Shown: piece by piece, positions 18,601 through 26,095 of the stretch
Position numbering within the stretch: position 1 is the stretch's first letter
How the letters are laid out: each line of letters begins with the position of its first letter
DNA from: Sphingomonadales bacterium
Lineage (GTDB): Bacteria; Pseudomonadota; Alphaproteobacteria; Sphingomonadales; Sphingomonadaceae
Length of the DNA stretch: 40,214 nt
NCBI GenBank assembly: GCA_027486895.1
Contig: JAIXOE010000046.1
Coordinates: 1-40,214 of the forward strand
Direction of reading: 5' to 3'
Position numbers and translations under genes: made by a program
The notes under the pieces: model-generated
Databases searched by the model: none
Seen by the model: only the letters and a program-made list of their open reading frames with translations
What the model was told of the DNA's origin: nothing

Positions 18601-18887
18601 GCAATACGGGTTGGCGTGCCGCCCGTGACGGGAATGGTGTAGATGTCGCCAAGCAAATCGAACGCGATGGTCCGGCCATCAGGGCTGACGTCGAGGTTCA
18701 TCCACGAACCCTCATCAGTGTCGATCGCGATCTGGCGGACGGTCAATCCGGGAGGGGCCGCGACATCCCATTTGGGCGCCTTCTCTTCAGCGGCTGCGGC
18801 AGCGGGCGGGGCAGCCGTCTGGGCGAATGCCGATGCAGGAATGGTCGCTGCGCTGAGCAGCAAGATGGTCTTCAGATAATATGTCAT
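15645..18887 (-). CDS. Secreted PD40 beta-propeller plus amidohydrolase fusion
   Basis: A 1080-residue exported protein. A signal peptide (MTYYLKTILLLSAATIPASAFAQ) leads into about 600 residues of TolB-like PD40 blades (SPDGRTIAFDLLGD, SPDGTRIAFTSDRGGGDNIW). A metal-dependent amidohydrolase domain follows, with the HxH motif in GLVDAHAHGPHG near residue 730, then EHNVPLD, SIGAHGQEAG and the C-terminal IAAGKLADLVVLDADP. The propeller may gate or present a peptide-like substrate, as in prolyl oligopeptidases. The substrate is unknown. Start at 18887 is chosen because AGGGGAG is correctly spaced and the 12 codons upstream only add a basic tail before the signal peptide. Confidence 0.9.
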   Translation of the reverse strand: MTYYLKTILLLSAATIPASAFAQTAAPPAAAAAEEKAPKWDVAAPPGLTVRQIAIDTDEGSWMNLDVSPDGRTIAFDLLGDIYTIPVTGGTPTRIAEGLPFETQPRFSPDGTRIAFTSDRGGGDNIWIMNRDGSDKRQMSKEDFRLLNQPSWSPDGRFIAAKKHFTTGRSLGTGEVWLYHVSGGAGVQLVKKPNEQHQKELGEPIFAPDGKHIYYTRNITPGPIFQYAQDSNGQLFDIESYEIETGKTETAVSGVGGSVRPTPSPDGKKIAFVRRERTKSKLYVKDLDTGEERKIYDALDQDVQETWAVTGVYPNMDWSRDSKTIYFWAGGKMRKVDWPSGASSEIPFRISDTRDVIDPPRPPIEVAPAEFQTHMPRGVVTSPDGRTVLFETMGKLWLKPAAGGAARRLTSSDAAMEAYPTWSRDGKTIAFVNWTDKGLGHIQTVGASGGMAKNVTAQPGHYARPRFSPDGKTIVFEKQEGGGLTSPSRSDQPGIYRIATTGANTVRVTSSGTTPHFAASNDRIFYTESGANKRLLVSVDLNGEAKRNHASGELTTIYEVSPDGNNFAFRQNYEAFVMPLMPGTQEVTASSSGSALPVVKVSKGGADYMHWSRNGDALHWALGPTLYTAQTNAFYPNGPLAKDAKPVKFAPPTDGISLSMTMKSDRPTGVVAFTGARVVTMTDKNGGIIDNAVVLVENDRIKAVGKAGELAIPAGAKTVDVTGKTIIPGLVDAHAHGPHGVDEMTPQQNWVNMLNLAMGITTRHDPSSSAATVFPALEMQRAGLIIGPRSFSTGEIVYGAKAADVYAEINGLDDALAHVRRLKAQGAHSVKNYNQPRREQRQQVVAAALQENMRSVAEGGSLFGMDMNLIADGNTTVEHNVPLDIFYDDVLQFFSKSKVGYTPTLVVTYGGPAGDPYWRAHTDVFRHPLMAKHYPPTELAANNARREIAPEEDYVDDNSAREAHKLAKLGVPVSIGAHGQEAGIAAHWELWSFVRGGMSPIEALAAGTIESARSLGYDKDVGSIAAGKLADLVVLDADPSVDIRNSDKVAKVMIGGRLYDAATLNEEVTGTRKRMPYYWE

Positions 18888-19187
18888 TTTTGGGCTCCCC
18901 TGCCGTTTTTTCCTTGCTGTCATGACTAGCGGGCAAGGGCAAGCGGGAAGCCGTGGCTTCGATGGGGAATGGGTTATTTTCTACGAACGACGAGGCCATT
19001 TCCGTCAAGGCACGCCGCTAAAGCGACAAAAGATACCGGCAGCGCCGAAAACACTGTCTCCTTTGTCGCCTTATCGCAAATGCGATTTCGGCTGACGAGC
19101 GCCAAACTGACAGGCCAAATCCTACATTGCAAGCCACTGCGGGTGGAGCGGCGGCAGGGGCGGACACCAGCCCACCCCTTGCGCGTG
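18888..19187. other. Intergenic gap, no gene seen
   Basis: Some 300 nt between the amidohydrolase start and the stop of the OmpA-family gene. It must hold the amidohydrolase promoter on the minus strand. I see no RNA gene, repeat or convincing terminator; the short open frames here have neither ribosome binding sites nor recognisable content. Confidence 0.5.
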
Positions 19188-20078
19188 TTAAAATCCGTCG
19201 ACGCTCTTGCTGACGAGGATGTTGATTGCAACCCGGCGGTTCTGCGCCTTGCCTTGCACGGTTTCATTGTCCGCCATCGGGTCGGCCTCGGCCATGCCCG
19301 TCGGCGTTAGCATACGATAGGGCTTCCACCCACAGGCTTGCTGCAAATGGTTGACCACCTTGGACGCACGCTTCTCGCTCAATGTCTGGTTATAGTCATA
19401 ATCGCCGGTGGAGTCGGTGTAGCCAACGACAAGCATCAGCGCATTCTCAGTCGCTCCCGCCTGCGTTGCGGCATTACAAAGATCGGCCTGCGCCTGTTGC
19501 GAAAGCTGCCACTTGCCGGTGTCGAAATAGACGTTGGTCGTGCCCTTCACATTATATTGGTCAATATCGGCCACGCGGCTGCGCAAGGCTTCGGTCGCGG
19601 CGGTCTGTTCGGAAAAGCCCTGTTCGGTACCAGTGCGGATCATGCTTGCGGTTTTCAGGTCCTTGTTCTGCACCTTGATCTGCGTCGCGATGAGGCCGCC
19701 ACCCCATTGCACCGTCTTTGCGGTCATAGGCAGGCCGTTCAACAGCGAGTCCGCCGCCAGCTTGCTTCGGCCAAGGCCAAACAGGCCCGAGCTGGAACGC
19801 ACCTCGGTTGCCTCGGTAATGAATAAGGGGGTTTTGACACCGTCCGGCCCGGTGACCAAGATCCGGTCGTCCTTACGTGCGGAAATCATGCCCTTAATGT
19901 CGGGTCCGGCGGCAAGGCCAGTGATGTCCGCAGGCGGCGTTCCGGTGACGACAGTGCCTGCCTCAACCGGTTCTTGCTGCGCGTCCATCGGTTGCGCGGA
20001 CAGGCCGCTATATGCTGGCGCGGCAATTAGCCCAAGCACAGCGAGCGTGGTTTTCGGATAACGGGAAAGTAAACGCAT
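19188..20078 (-). CDS. OmpA family outer-membrane/peptidoglycan-associated protein
   Basis: A 296-residue exported protein. A signal peptide (LLSRYPKTTLAVLGLIAAPAYSGLSAQP) is followed by a region of about 150 residues without a recognisable fold and a C-terminal OmpA domain: NVYFDTGKWQLSQQAQADL, VVGYTDSTGDYDYNQTLSEKRASKVVNHL, AQNRRVAINI. The domain binds peptidoglycan, and the N-terminal part is not an obvious eight-strand barrel. GGAGGA upstream of ATG 20078 decides the start over the in-frame codon at 20096. It stands alone between two gaps. Confidence 0.88.
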   Translation of the reverse strand: MRLLSRYPKTTLAVLGLIAAPAYSGLSAQPMDAQQEPVEAGTVVTGTPPADITGLAAGPDIKGMISARKDDRILVTGPDGVKTPLFITEATEVRSSSGLFGLGRSKLAADSLLNGLPMTAKTVQWGGGLIATQIKVQNKDLKTASMIRTGTEQGFSEQTAATEALRSRVADIDQYNVKGTTNVYFDTGKWQLSQQAQADLCNAATQAGATENALMLVVGYTDSTGDYDYNQTLSEKRASKVVNHLQQACGWKPYRMLTPTGMAEADPMADNETVQGKAQNRRVAINILVSKSVDGF

Positions 20079-20476
20079 TTGGTCCTCCATCTTCAAATAT
20101 CAGCCAACGCGTACATCTGTATGATCCCGTCTGGATCACCCCCAAAGATGTGCATGCCGGTTGGTCGGAAGCCCCCAAATTTTCTATATTCTGTAGCGCA
20201 GCACACAAGCCACGCCTGAACGCTACGTTTGACGGGGATGGTCGGAAGAACCTTTCGGATGGATGAACGGCGCTATTTGGGCGGAGCCGTTGCCGTTGGC
20301 TCGAGCCTATTCCAAGACAAACGGTTGCAGTTGGCGGGTTTCGCGCCGGTATTTTATGCGGACAGCGGCTTTTCCATCAATGCGCGTTTGAAATCTTGAT
20401 CGCCAATTTGGACGACCTGATGTTCGACAACCGAAAAGCCGACGGTGCTGTTGGGATGCCTAAGCAAAGATTTGGC
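20079..20476. other. Intergenic gap with a possible gene remnant
   Basis: Some 400 nt between the OmpA-family start and the stop of the next minus-strand gene. It contains the OmpA promoter region and, on the plus strand, a short frame that looks like the end of a barrel protein (20259-20399, listed separately). No RNA gene or terminator was recognised. Confidence 0.45.
20259..20399 (+). pseudogene. Possible 3' remnant of an outer-membrane barrel gene
   Basis: A 46-codon frame reads MDERRYLGGAVAVGS, then LQLAGFAPVFYADSGFSI and ends with TGA. Alternating hydrophobic residues, aromatic residues and small turns resemble the last strands of an outer-membrane barrel, faintly like surface-lipoprotein-assembly (DUF560) C-termini. 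A stop lies 14 codons upstream in the same frame and there is no signal sequence. It is either a gene relic or a chance frame. Confidence 0.2.
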
Positions 20477-21211
20477 CTAAAAATCCATGCCCAGTGCCAG
20501 AAAGACATGGAAACCAGCTGCCCCACCGCCGTCCTCAAAGGTGGGACCGCCCGACGCAAGCAGGCGGAACGGTGCTTTTAACTGATAGATTGTGCCAACG
20601 CCAAGGCTCGTCGAACCCTTGCCTCCAATGGAGTCTGCACCTTGCCTATTTGCCTCGATACCGAGAAGTAGCTTTGGCGTCACTTGGTGCGATACAGCAA
20701 GGCCACCCGTCCAATAGTCGTTATTGCCGACGCCTGGATTGATCGCATAACCGCCCCCACCAAATATGGACCAAGGACCCAAATCTTTTTGCACCCAAAC
20801 CGGTAAAAGCGCAGTCACCTTGCTTGCGGCCATGCCATTACTGGCGGTGGGCAAGGTCAGGCCGGGAAAGACTGCGACCGATAATCCGGCATCCTGATCA
20901 TGATAGAAACGGTACTTTGCCGAAATAGCAACATCACCGCCGCCCCATTTCATACCCGAAGCATCATGCGAATAGCTAAGCGGCACCTCTAATGTGAGTT
21001 GCACGTCGGGTGCCGCGCCATAGTTTAATTCCGCAGCGACCACGCCTTCATAGTCTTCTCCCTTGCCCTCTATTTCAAACAAAGGGCCATATACTTCCCA
21101 TTGGCCGACCTCAGTGGGTTCCGGATCGTCGGTCATGAACGGTGGGCCGGCCCAAGCGAGTGTCGGCGCAAAAAGGACCGATAGGGCAATAGAGTGGAGC
21201 GGGAACCTCAT
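20477..21211 (-). CDS. Predicted outer-membrane beta-barrel (transporter-like) protein
   Basis: A 244-residue protein with a signal peptide (MRFPLHSIALSVLFAPTLAWAG), then GPPFMTDDPEPTEVGQWEVY, a motif seen at the N-terminus of MetA-type putative outer-membrane transporters (PF13557-like). The rest alternates polar and hydrophobic residues, with many Gly and aromatic residues, and ends in MDF, a typical barrel C-terminal Phe. The cargo is unknown. Its start lies 1 nt after the stop of the COG4705 gene, so they form a two-gene operon running away from the LuxR-type regulator. Confidence 0.75.
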   Translation of the reverse strand: MRFPLHSIALSVLFAPTLAWAGPPFMTDDPEPTEVGQWEVYGPLFEIEGKGEDYEGVVAAELNYGAAPDVQLTLEVPLSYSHDASGMKWGGGDVAISAKYRFYHDQDAGLSVAVFPGLTLPTASNGMAASKVTALLPVWVQKDLGPWSIFGGGGYAINPGVGNNDYWTGGLAVSHQVTPKLLLGIEANRQGADSIGGKGSTSLGVGTIYQLKAPFRLLASGGPTFEDGGGAAGFHVFLALGMDF

Positions 21212-21212
21212 G

Positions 21213-22019
21213 TCAGCGCGCTTCAGTTGTGCTGGACGAAGCAGCCTGCTGACGAAAGAGTGTTATGAGTGTCGCAATTGCTATGCCAAGCACAAGCGAT
21301 GCACCGACGCGGCTCAACTCCAGCCCGCCTTTCGCGAGAGGCTTGTCAAGGAAATCTCCGACAACAGCACCTAGCGGACGTGTCAGGATGAAGGCGGCCC
21401 AGAATAATGCTACATGGTTGATAGCTGAGCGGTAATAGGCAAGTGCAATGATCGCCAGAAGCCCACCAAAAATCACAGCCGACCCCAAATAGCCGAGCGG
21501 CCCGTCCGCAATCCAGTCACCCAGCGTCGTCCCTAGCGTTTGCGAAAAGGTGATGGTCAGCCAGTAATATAGTTCCGCCTTCGGCTCATGCACAGAATTG
21601 ACCGAAATCGTACCCAACGCCCGGTGCCACACGACCAAAGATAATAACACGAACGCAAGCAACAAGATCGATCCGCCAGGATAACCGATACCGATCGAGC
21701 GTGTTGCAAAGTCGGCCATGGTTGTACCCGCTGTTGTCGAAGCGATGATAGTCGTCCAGTAAAGCCATGGATTGAAACGCTTTGCCCGAATTTGCAGGAA
21801 CACCATCACCGCCAATAGGCTGAGAAAAATGGCGGTGCCGATTAGATAACCGCCTTGCCAGAACGAAGTTGGCGCGTCTGACGTGGTCTCGCCCAACCAT
21901 GACATGGACACCGCGTCGCCTGCGGTTTCACCAAAGGTCGTTGCCAGAATTTTGATAGCCCAGAATAACAAAGTTACCGCCGGAACTTTGGCCAATGCCG
22001 CCTTGTAGTCGTCTGTCAT
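21213..22019 (-). CDS. COG4705-type polytopic membrane protein with a four-fold internal repeat
   Basis: A 268-residue membrane protein with about eight hydrophobic helices. Four related motifs recur at regular spacing, each with a small-residue helix and an acidic residue: TFGETAGDAVS, TAGTTMADFA, TLGTTLGDWIAD and PLGAVVGDFLDK. This matches the COG4705 group of uncharacterised membrane proteins. The repeated Asp inside helices suggests a cation path or metal site (inference). It is first in an operon with the outer-membrane barrel gene and is transcribed divergently from a membrane-bound LuxR-type regulator 105 nt away. Confidence 0.8.
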   Translation of the reverse strand: MTDDYKAALAKVPAVTLLFWAIKILATTFGETAGDAVSMSWLGETTSDAPTSFWQGGYLIGTAIFLSLLAVMVFLQIRAKRFNPWLYWTTIIASTTAGTTMADFATRSIGIGYPGGSILLLAFVLLSLVVWHRALGTISVNSVHEPKAELYYWLTITFSQTLGTTLGDWIADGPLGYLGSAVIFGGLLAIIALAYYRSAINHVALFWAAFILTRPLGAVVGDFLDKPLAKGGLELSRVGASLVLGIAIATLITLFRQQAASSSTTEAR

Positions 22020-22124
22020 CGCTTTTCGCTCGCCTCAAAACTTATTGGAAGTCTTCGGCTAGGCGTTGGGAGGCGATGTGCCTATAAGCAGGCGCTTATA
22101 TCAATCCCAATTGCTGGACACCCG

Positions 22125-22679
22125 ATGCAGCAGCCTGAAACAAGCAACGCCAAACATATGCTAAACCTGGCCAATAGGCAGATCGCCTTTCCCGTTGCAG
22201 TCATATTTTTACAAATGGTCGCTGCCGTGTTTTTCGTGGTGGACGGTATCGAGGACCAGATCTTCGAGGCACGGCAAGGCTTCAGTCTGGATGCGGCGAT
22301 GGAAGGCTTGATTGCCTTTGCAATGTTATGCGGGATCATCCTCAATTCGCGTTATATAGTCCGGTTGAGGCGTGAATTACGCTGGAAGGAACATTCGCTT
22401 GCCAAAGCAAAAGGGGCGCTCGCGGAACATATCGCGCTGCGCTTCGGCGAATGGGGTTTGACGCCGGGCGAAGGCGACGTGGCGCTGTTCGCCCTGAAGG
22501 GCTGTGATGTCTCGGAAATTGCCCGTTTACGTGGCGCTGCCACTGGAACGGTACGTTCGCAATTGAGCCAAGTTTACACAAAGGCCGGGGTGACAAGCCA
22601 GGCAATGCTGGTCTCGCTCTTCATTGATGACCTGCTCGACACTGTGCCACTCGAATTGGCTTTAAGGCCTCAGCATTAG
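22125..22679 (+). CDS. Membrane-anchored LuxR-type HTH regulator
   Basis: A 184-residue protein with two membrane helices (about residues 20-40 and 56-75) and a C-terminal LuxR/GerE helix-turn-helix: LTPGEGDVALFALKGCDVSEIARLRGAATGTVRSQLSQVYTKAGV at about 112-156. There is no receiver or ligand-binding domain, so any signal must be sensed through the membrane segment. Its likely target is the divergent COG4705/barrel operon, judged from position. A perfect 6-bp hairpin (ACGGCC/GGCCGT, 22690-22707) follows the stop and may end the transcript. It is the last recognisable host gene before the tRNA junction. Confidence 0.82.
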   Translation: MQQPETSNAKHMLNLANRQIAFPVAVIFLQMVAAVFFVVDGIEDQIFEARQGFSLDAAMEGLIAFAMLCGIILNSRYIVRLRRELRWKEHSLAKAKGALAEHIALRFGEWGLTPGEGDVALFALKGCDVSEIARLRGAATGTVRSQLSQVYTKAGVTSQAMLVSLFIDDLLDTVPLELALRPQH

Positions 22680-22780
22680 AGATTTTTCTACGGCCTCTGT
22701 TGGCCGTTTGCTGTCTTGGTCTCCGCTGCTTCGCGGCTCCGGCTGAACGCGCTTTCACTCCATCGCTCACCCCATCCAAC

Positions 22781-22803
22781 AAAAAACCCCGCGCGAGGCG
22801 GGG
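22781..22803 (-). terminator. Intrinsic terminator of the initiator tRNA-Met gene
   Basis: On the minus strand, CCCCGC and GCGGGG pair around a 5-nt loop and are followed by six T. It begins 10 nt after the tRNA CCA end, in the right orientation, so it is the original tRNA terminator left on the chromosome side of the insertion. Confidence 0.85.
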
Positions 22804-22813
22804 TGTTGTGCGT

Positions 22814-22858
22814 TGGTTGCGGGAGTAGGATTTGAACCTACGACCTTCAGGTTATGAG
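22814..22858 (-). tRNA. 3' fragment of initiator tRNA-Met (CAU); left attachment site of the island
   Basis: Reading the minus strand, these 45 nt are the 3' half of an initiator tRNA: anticodon loop CTCATAA, stem arm CCTGA, T-arm GTAGG-TTCAAAT-CCTAC, acceptor strand TCCCGCA and ACCA. A at position 72 fits the C1-A72 mismatch unique to initiator tRNAs. Similarity stops exactly at the 5' edge of the anticodon loop; the sequence before it (acagca) cannot pair as an anticodon stem. That is the usual crossover zone of tyrosine recombinases in tRNA genes. No 5' half is present, so the fragment is not functional. Confidence 0.85.
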
Positions 22859-23267
22859 TGCTGTTTCAAGGGGGTTCGACAGGGCTCGATTAACCCCTCA
22901 AATGCCCCCAAAATCCGACTTTTCGGGGACATTCTTGCAAACTGCTACCCCGCTTCTTTTCGCCCGATTTAGCTGCGACTTTATCCCTCTTGCTTCCACA
23001 GTGCTGACACAAATTGGCCGGCTGATTCGAGTAAATTCTCGGGAAGTCTTCGATCGCGACCTTCTGATGATAGAGGCGCCTACGATCTTTCACGATAGAT
23101 CACGATTAAATCTTTAATTTCAACATTTTAGTTGACTTACCTTCCACCTATTTGCACGTCCGGTGTCGACGAAGGCAAAGCCAATCGCACCTTTTTGGGC
23201 CGCCAACCATGAAGATCGCGGGAGGTCAGCTGGAGCCACAAATCCGAGCCATGAAAACGACGTTCAA
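22859..23267. other. Island left end between attachment site and integrase
   Basis: About 410 nt with no convincing gene. Two short inverted repeats lie near the junction: AGGGG-GTT with AACCCCT (22869-22898), and CCCC-AAAA with TTTT-C-GGGG (22906-22928). They could be recombinase arm or excisionase sites. An AT-rich tract follows and probably holds the integrase promoter. An in-frame GTG at 23163 could extend the integrase but has no ribosome binding site. Confidence 0.5.
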
Positions 23268-24425
23268 ATGCCCAAACTAATCAAACGCACAGTGGAAGCT
23301 GCTGGCCCGAGGCCAAAGGAATATTATCTGTGGGACGAGGATATTCCAGGCTTAGGGCTTCGAGTTCTGCCGTCCGGCCGAAAGCAATACATCATCCAAT
23401 ATCGTGCCGGCCGCAGGTCGCGCCGCCTATCCCTTGGCCCAAGCACAATCCTGACGCCTGAACAGGCAAGAACACGGGCCCTTGCAGTTCTAGCAGATGC
23501 CCTAGGAGGCAAAGACCCGGCCGCTGATCGCGACGCGTTACGTAAGGCTCCGAATGTCAGAGACTTGGCAAAGCGATTTGACGAGCAACACATTAGTCTC
23601 AGGATCAAAGCGAGCACCGCAAAAGAGTATCGACGTTCCTTGGAAAAATTCATTTCGCCCAAACTTGGTGCAATGTTGGTTACGCAAGTTACGCGCGCGG
23701 ACATCGCCAATTTTCATCATGACCTGAGACACGTCCCCTACCAAGCCAATCGCTGCCTCGAAATCATCTCCAAGATGTTCAACCTTGCTGAGCTCTGGGG
23801 GCTCCGACCGGACGGCAGCAACCCGCGTAGGCTGATCCAGAAATATCCTGAAGTGAAGCGGGAGCGGTTCCTCAGCCTTGATGAAATCAAGCGGCTGGGA
23901 AGTGTTCTGCGTGAGATTGAAACGGAAGGTAGGGAGATGCCCTCCGCGATCCTTGCCATTAGGCTACTGCTTTATACCGGCTGCCGCTTGAACGAGATCA
24001 TGACCCTGAAATGGGAATATGTCGATCTGGAGGCCGCCATACTCCACCTTCCAGATTCAAAAACCGGCGCGAAAAAGGTTTATCTGGGCAAGCCCGCTGT
24101 CAAACTCTTAGAGGAGGCACCTGCCATTGTCGGCAATCCTTGGGTCATAACGGGCGCTCTGCCCGGCGCGCGGCTTACAGACCTTCAGCCCTTCTGGCAG
24201 CGGGTTCGAGCAAGAGCTGGACTTGAGGGGGTTCGCATTCACGATCTGCGCCACACATTCGCGTCGACCGCAGTTGCGGCAGGTCACTCGCTTCCGATCA
24301 TCGGCAAGCTTCTGGGGCACACACAAGTGCAGACGACAGCGCGTTACGCGCATCTTGCGGCTAGCCCGGCAATGATCGCTGCGGATTCAATTACGAGCGT
24401 ACTGGATCAGGCTTTGGCAAGTTGA
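23268..24425 (+). CDS. Tyrosine recombinase (P4-type integrase)
   Basis: A 385-residue integrase. It has an N-terminal DUF4102-like arm-binding domain (PKLIKRTVEAA, DIPGLGLRVLPSGRKQYIIQYR), a SAM-like core-binding domain, and a catalytic domain with the full set Arg240 (YTGCRLNE), His325-x-x-Arg328 (HDLRH), His351 (LLGHT) and nucleophile Tyr360 (ARYAHL). It inserts and excises DNA at a tRNA attachment site, here the adjacent tRNA-fMet fragment. ATG 23268 is chosen because MPKL...KRTV is the common start of the family. No ribosome binding site is obvious. All active-site residues are present, so the gene looks functional. Confidence 0.93.
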   Translation: MPKLIKRTVEAAGPRPKEYYLWDEDIPGLGLRVLPSGRKQYIIQYRAGRRSRRLSLGPSTILTPEQARTRALAVLADALGGKDPAADRDALRKAPNVRDLAKRFDEQHISLRIKASTAKEYRRSLEKFISPKLGAMLVTQVTRADIANFHHDLRHVPYQANRCLEIISKMFNLAELWGLRPDGSNPRRLIQKYPEVKRERFLSLDEIKRLGSVLREIETEGREMPSAILAIRLLLYTGCRLNEIMTLKWEYVDLEAAILHLPDSKTGAKKVYLGKPAVKLLEEAPAIVGNPWVITGALPGARLTDLQPFWQRVRARAGLEGVRIHDLRHTFASTAVAAGHSLPIIGKLLGHTQVQTTARYAHLAASPAMIAADSITSVLDQALAS

Positions 24426-24476
24426 CGGTGGGTGAGAATCTAGAAGCAAACAGTCTCGTAAATTACATCCATGCCC

Positions 24477-26087
24477 TTATTTGATCGAGCTCCGATAGAG
24501 GTCGATTATCCCGTTAAAGAACTGCAATCCTTCTTCAGCTATGCCTTCAGCTTCTTCTCGCAATTGGAAAGACAACCGACACTCTTCATCTCCGCAAATG
24601 CTATTCCTCAAAAGCGAAGCTGCAAGAGAGTTTGCTCGGCAAGGAACAGGGGCTCCAGCCGCTTCGGGTAGTAGCGAGACGAACTGCATCCCTGGGGTCC
24701 CCACAAGTATGCCCGCGGTTTCTCCGTCGGCCATCTCTGAAAGCGTAATTTCATTGGGAGGATAGGGAGTTTCGTAGCCTTCTGGAAAGTAAACTACTCC
24801 AAGTAAGTTACCGGGATGGATGCGTTCCGAAAGATCGAATATCTCCCGAGTGTGAGGATCTCGAGCCCAGAAAGTAAAATCTCTCTCAAGGTCTTCAGGG
24901 AAGTAATGTTTGTAAAATCCTTCGAAAATCCAATTATCAATGTATGTTTTGCTGTTTTTATTTGCGGACTCTTCTAAATATTTTCGGAGAGCTTTTTTCT
25001 GTTTTAAGTGATCAATGCAATCCGATGGAAGCATGAGCTTTCGATACTCATCGTCGGCGCAATCCTCAAAAGTTAGTGTAATTTTGATGCCGTCCACATC
25101 GTCCGGGATTGCCTGCGCATAAACGCCGTAGACGACGTCAAATTCTGCCTGAGTCCAACCATGACCCAAGACTCTATCGAAGTAGTGAGATGGCAAATTC
25201 CCCTTTTTTACGTCGGAACCTTCATCAGCCCAATCTTCGCGCCAGGCCTCTAACATTTTGATGTCAGGATCGTCGGGATTTTCGTCATGATCTGCCCGCA
25301 GTCTGAAGGTCTCCGGTAGCACCAGAAGATCCACGGCAAACCTTTTGAGAAGCCACCCTATGAAAATCTTGGGCCGCGACCATTGAGAATGAAGAATATA
25401 GTGCTCTCTAAATTCCTGAGCATTGTGAAAATTGAGGATCTCACCGTCGGATCCTATTATGGGGATAAGATCCTCACCAAAAGACATATTCTCGATAGCA
25501 GATTCGACATTAATTCTTCGGAAAGGCGCGACCTGCAGTGTTTCCCATAGCTTTAGAATGCCCGTACTCGACACTTGAGCTTCTATGCTAGAGGCAAGTT
25601 GAACCATTAAATTTCTGGCATCTACGGTGGTCTCGTCGGCCAAGGACGCCCCTGGCCTAAAGCTCGTTCCCCAAAGCAACTCTGCTACACGCCGTTCCTG
25701 CTCAGACTTAAGTGTCCCTTCTTTTTCAGAGGGCGACGAGAGCCTTGCGATGGCGTGGGCAAGATGCAAATAAGGAGCGCCGGCTGCCTCGTAGCTTCCG
25801 TAATCCTCAGGGTTACCTAATCCCTCCCCCGGAATGCGAACTAGGCGTTTCCTCTTGGACCACTTTGTGCTGTCTCCTGGCCATGCGATGTCAAAGATCG
25901 ATTTGACGGCGGAAAGTGCGTTTTCTTCATTAAAGCGCGCCGCCATTTTACCTAGGTTCAAAGCCATTATCGGGCGGTCAGATTTGGGCAGGCGTGTTGT
26001 TTCACGCAATTGCTCCGCAAGCGTTTCGCGCTGCTCTCCCAACCGCACATTGTGACGTAAAGGTAGATGAAACATATTGTCCGTCAT
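24477..26087 (-). CDS. Unknown 536-residue protein paired with a DUF4258 gene
   Basis: I do not recognise this protein. It is soluble, acidic and without signal peptide or membrane helices. Features include an N-terminal ALNLGKMAARFNEENA helix, YLHLAHAIARL, a central WSRPKIFIGWLLKRFAVDLLVLPE segment, and a C-terminal Cys pair in LRNSICGDEECRLSF. ATG 26087 is chosen over the in-frame TTG at 26105 because GAGGA sits just upstream. It follows the DUF4258 stop by 8 nt, so the two are one transcript. The AT-rich composition differs from the core genes and suggests acquisition. Confidence 0.7.
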   Translation of the reverse strand: MTDNMFHLPLRHNVRLGEQRETLAEQLRETTRLPKSDRPIMALNLGKMAARFNEENALSAVKSIFDIAWPGDSTKWSKRKRLVRIPGEGLGNPEDYGSYEAAGAPYLHLAHAIARLSSPSEKEGTLKSEQERRVAELLWGTSFRPGASLADETTVDARNLMVQLASSIEAQVSSTGILKLWETLQVAPFRRINVESAIENMSFGEDLIPIIGSDGEILNFHNAQEFREHYILHSQWSRPKIFIGWLLKRFAVDLLVLPETFRLRADHDENPDDPDIKMLEAWREDWADEGSDVKKGNLPSHYFDRVLGHGWTQAEFDVVYGVYAQAIPDDVDGIKITLTFEDCADDEYRKLMLPSDCIDHLKQKKALRKYLEESANKNSKTYIDNWIFEGFYKHYFPEDLERDFTFWARDPHTREIFDLSERIHPGNLLGVVYFPEGYETPYPPNEITLSEMADGETAGILVGTPGMQFVSLLPEAAGAPVPCRANSLAASLLRNSICGDEECRLSFQLREEAEGIAEEGLQFFNGIIDLYRSSIK

Positions 26088-26095
26088 GGTTATCC

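Noticed and set aside
22854-23117. Open frame of 87 codons starting inside the tRNA fragment
   Set aside because: It begins in the attachment site, has no ribosome binding site or protein-like composition, and lies where recombinase sites are expected.
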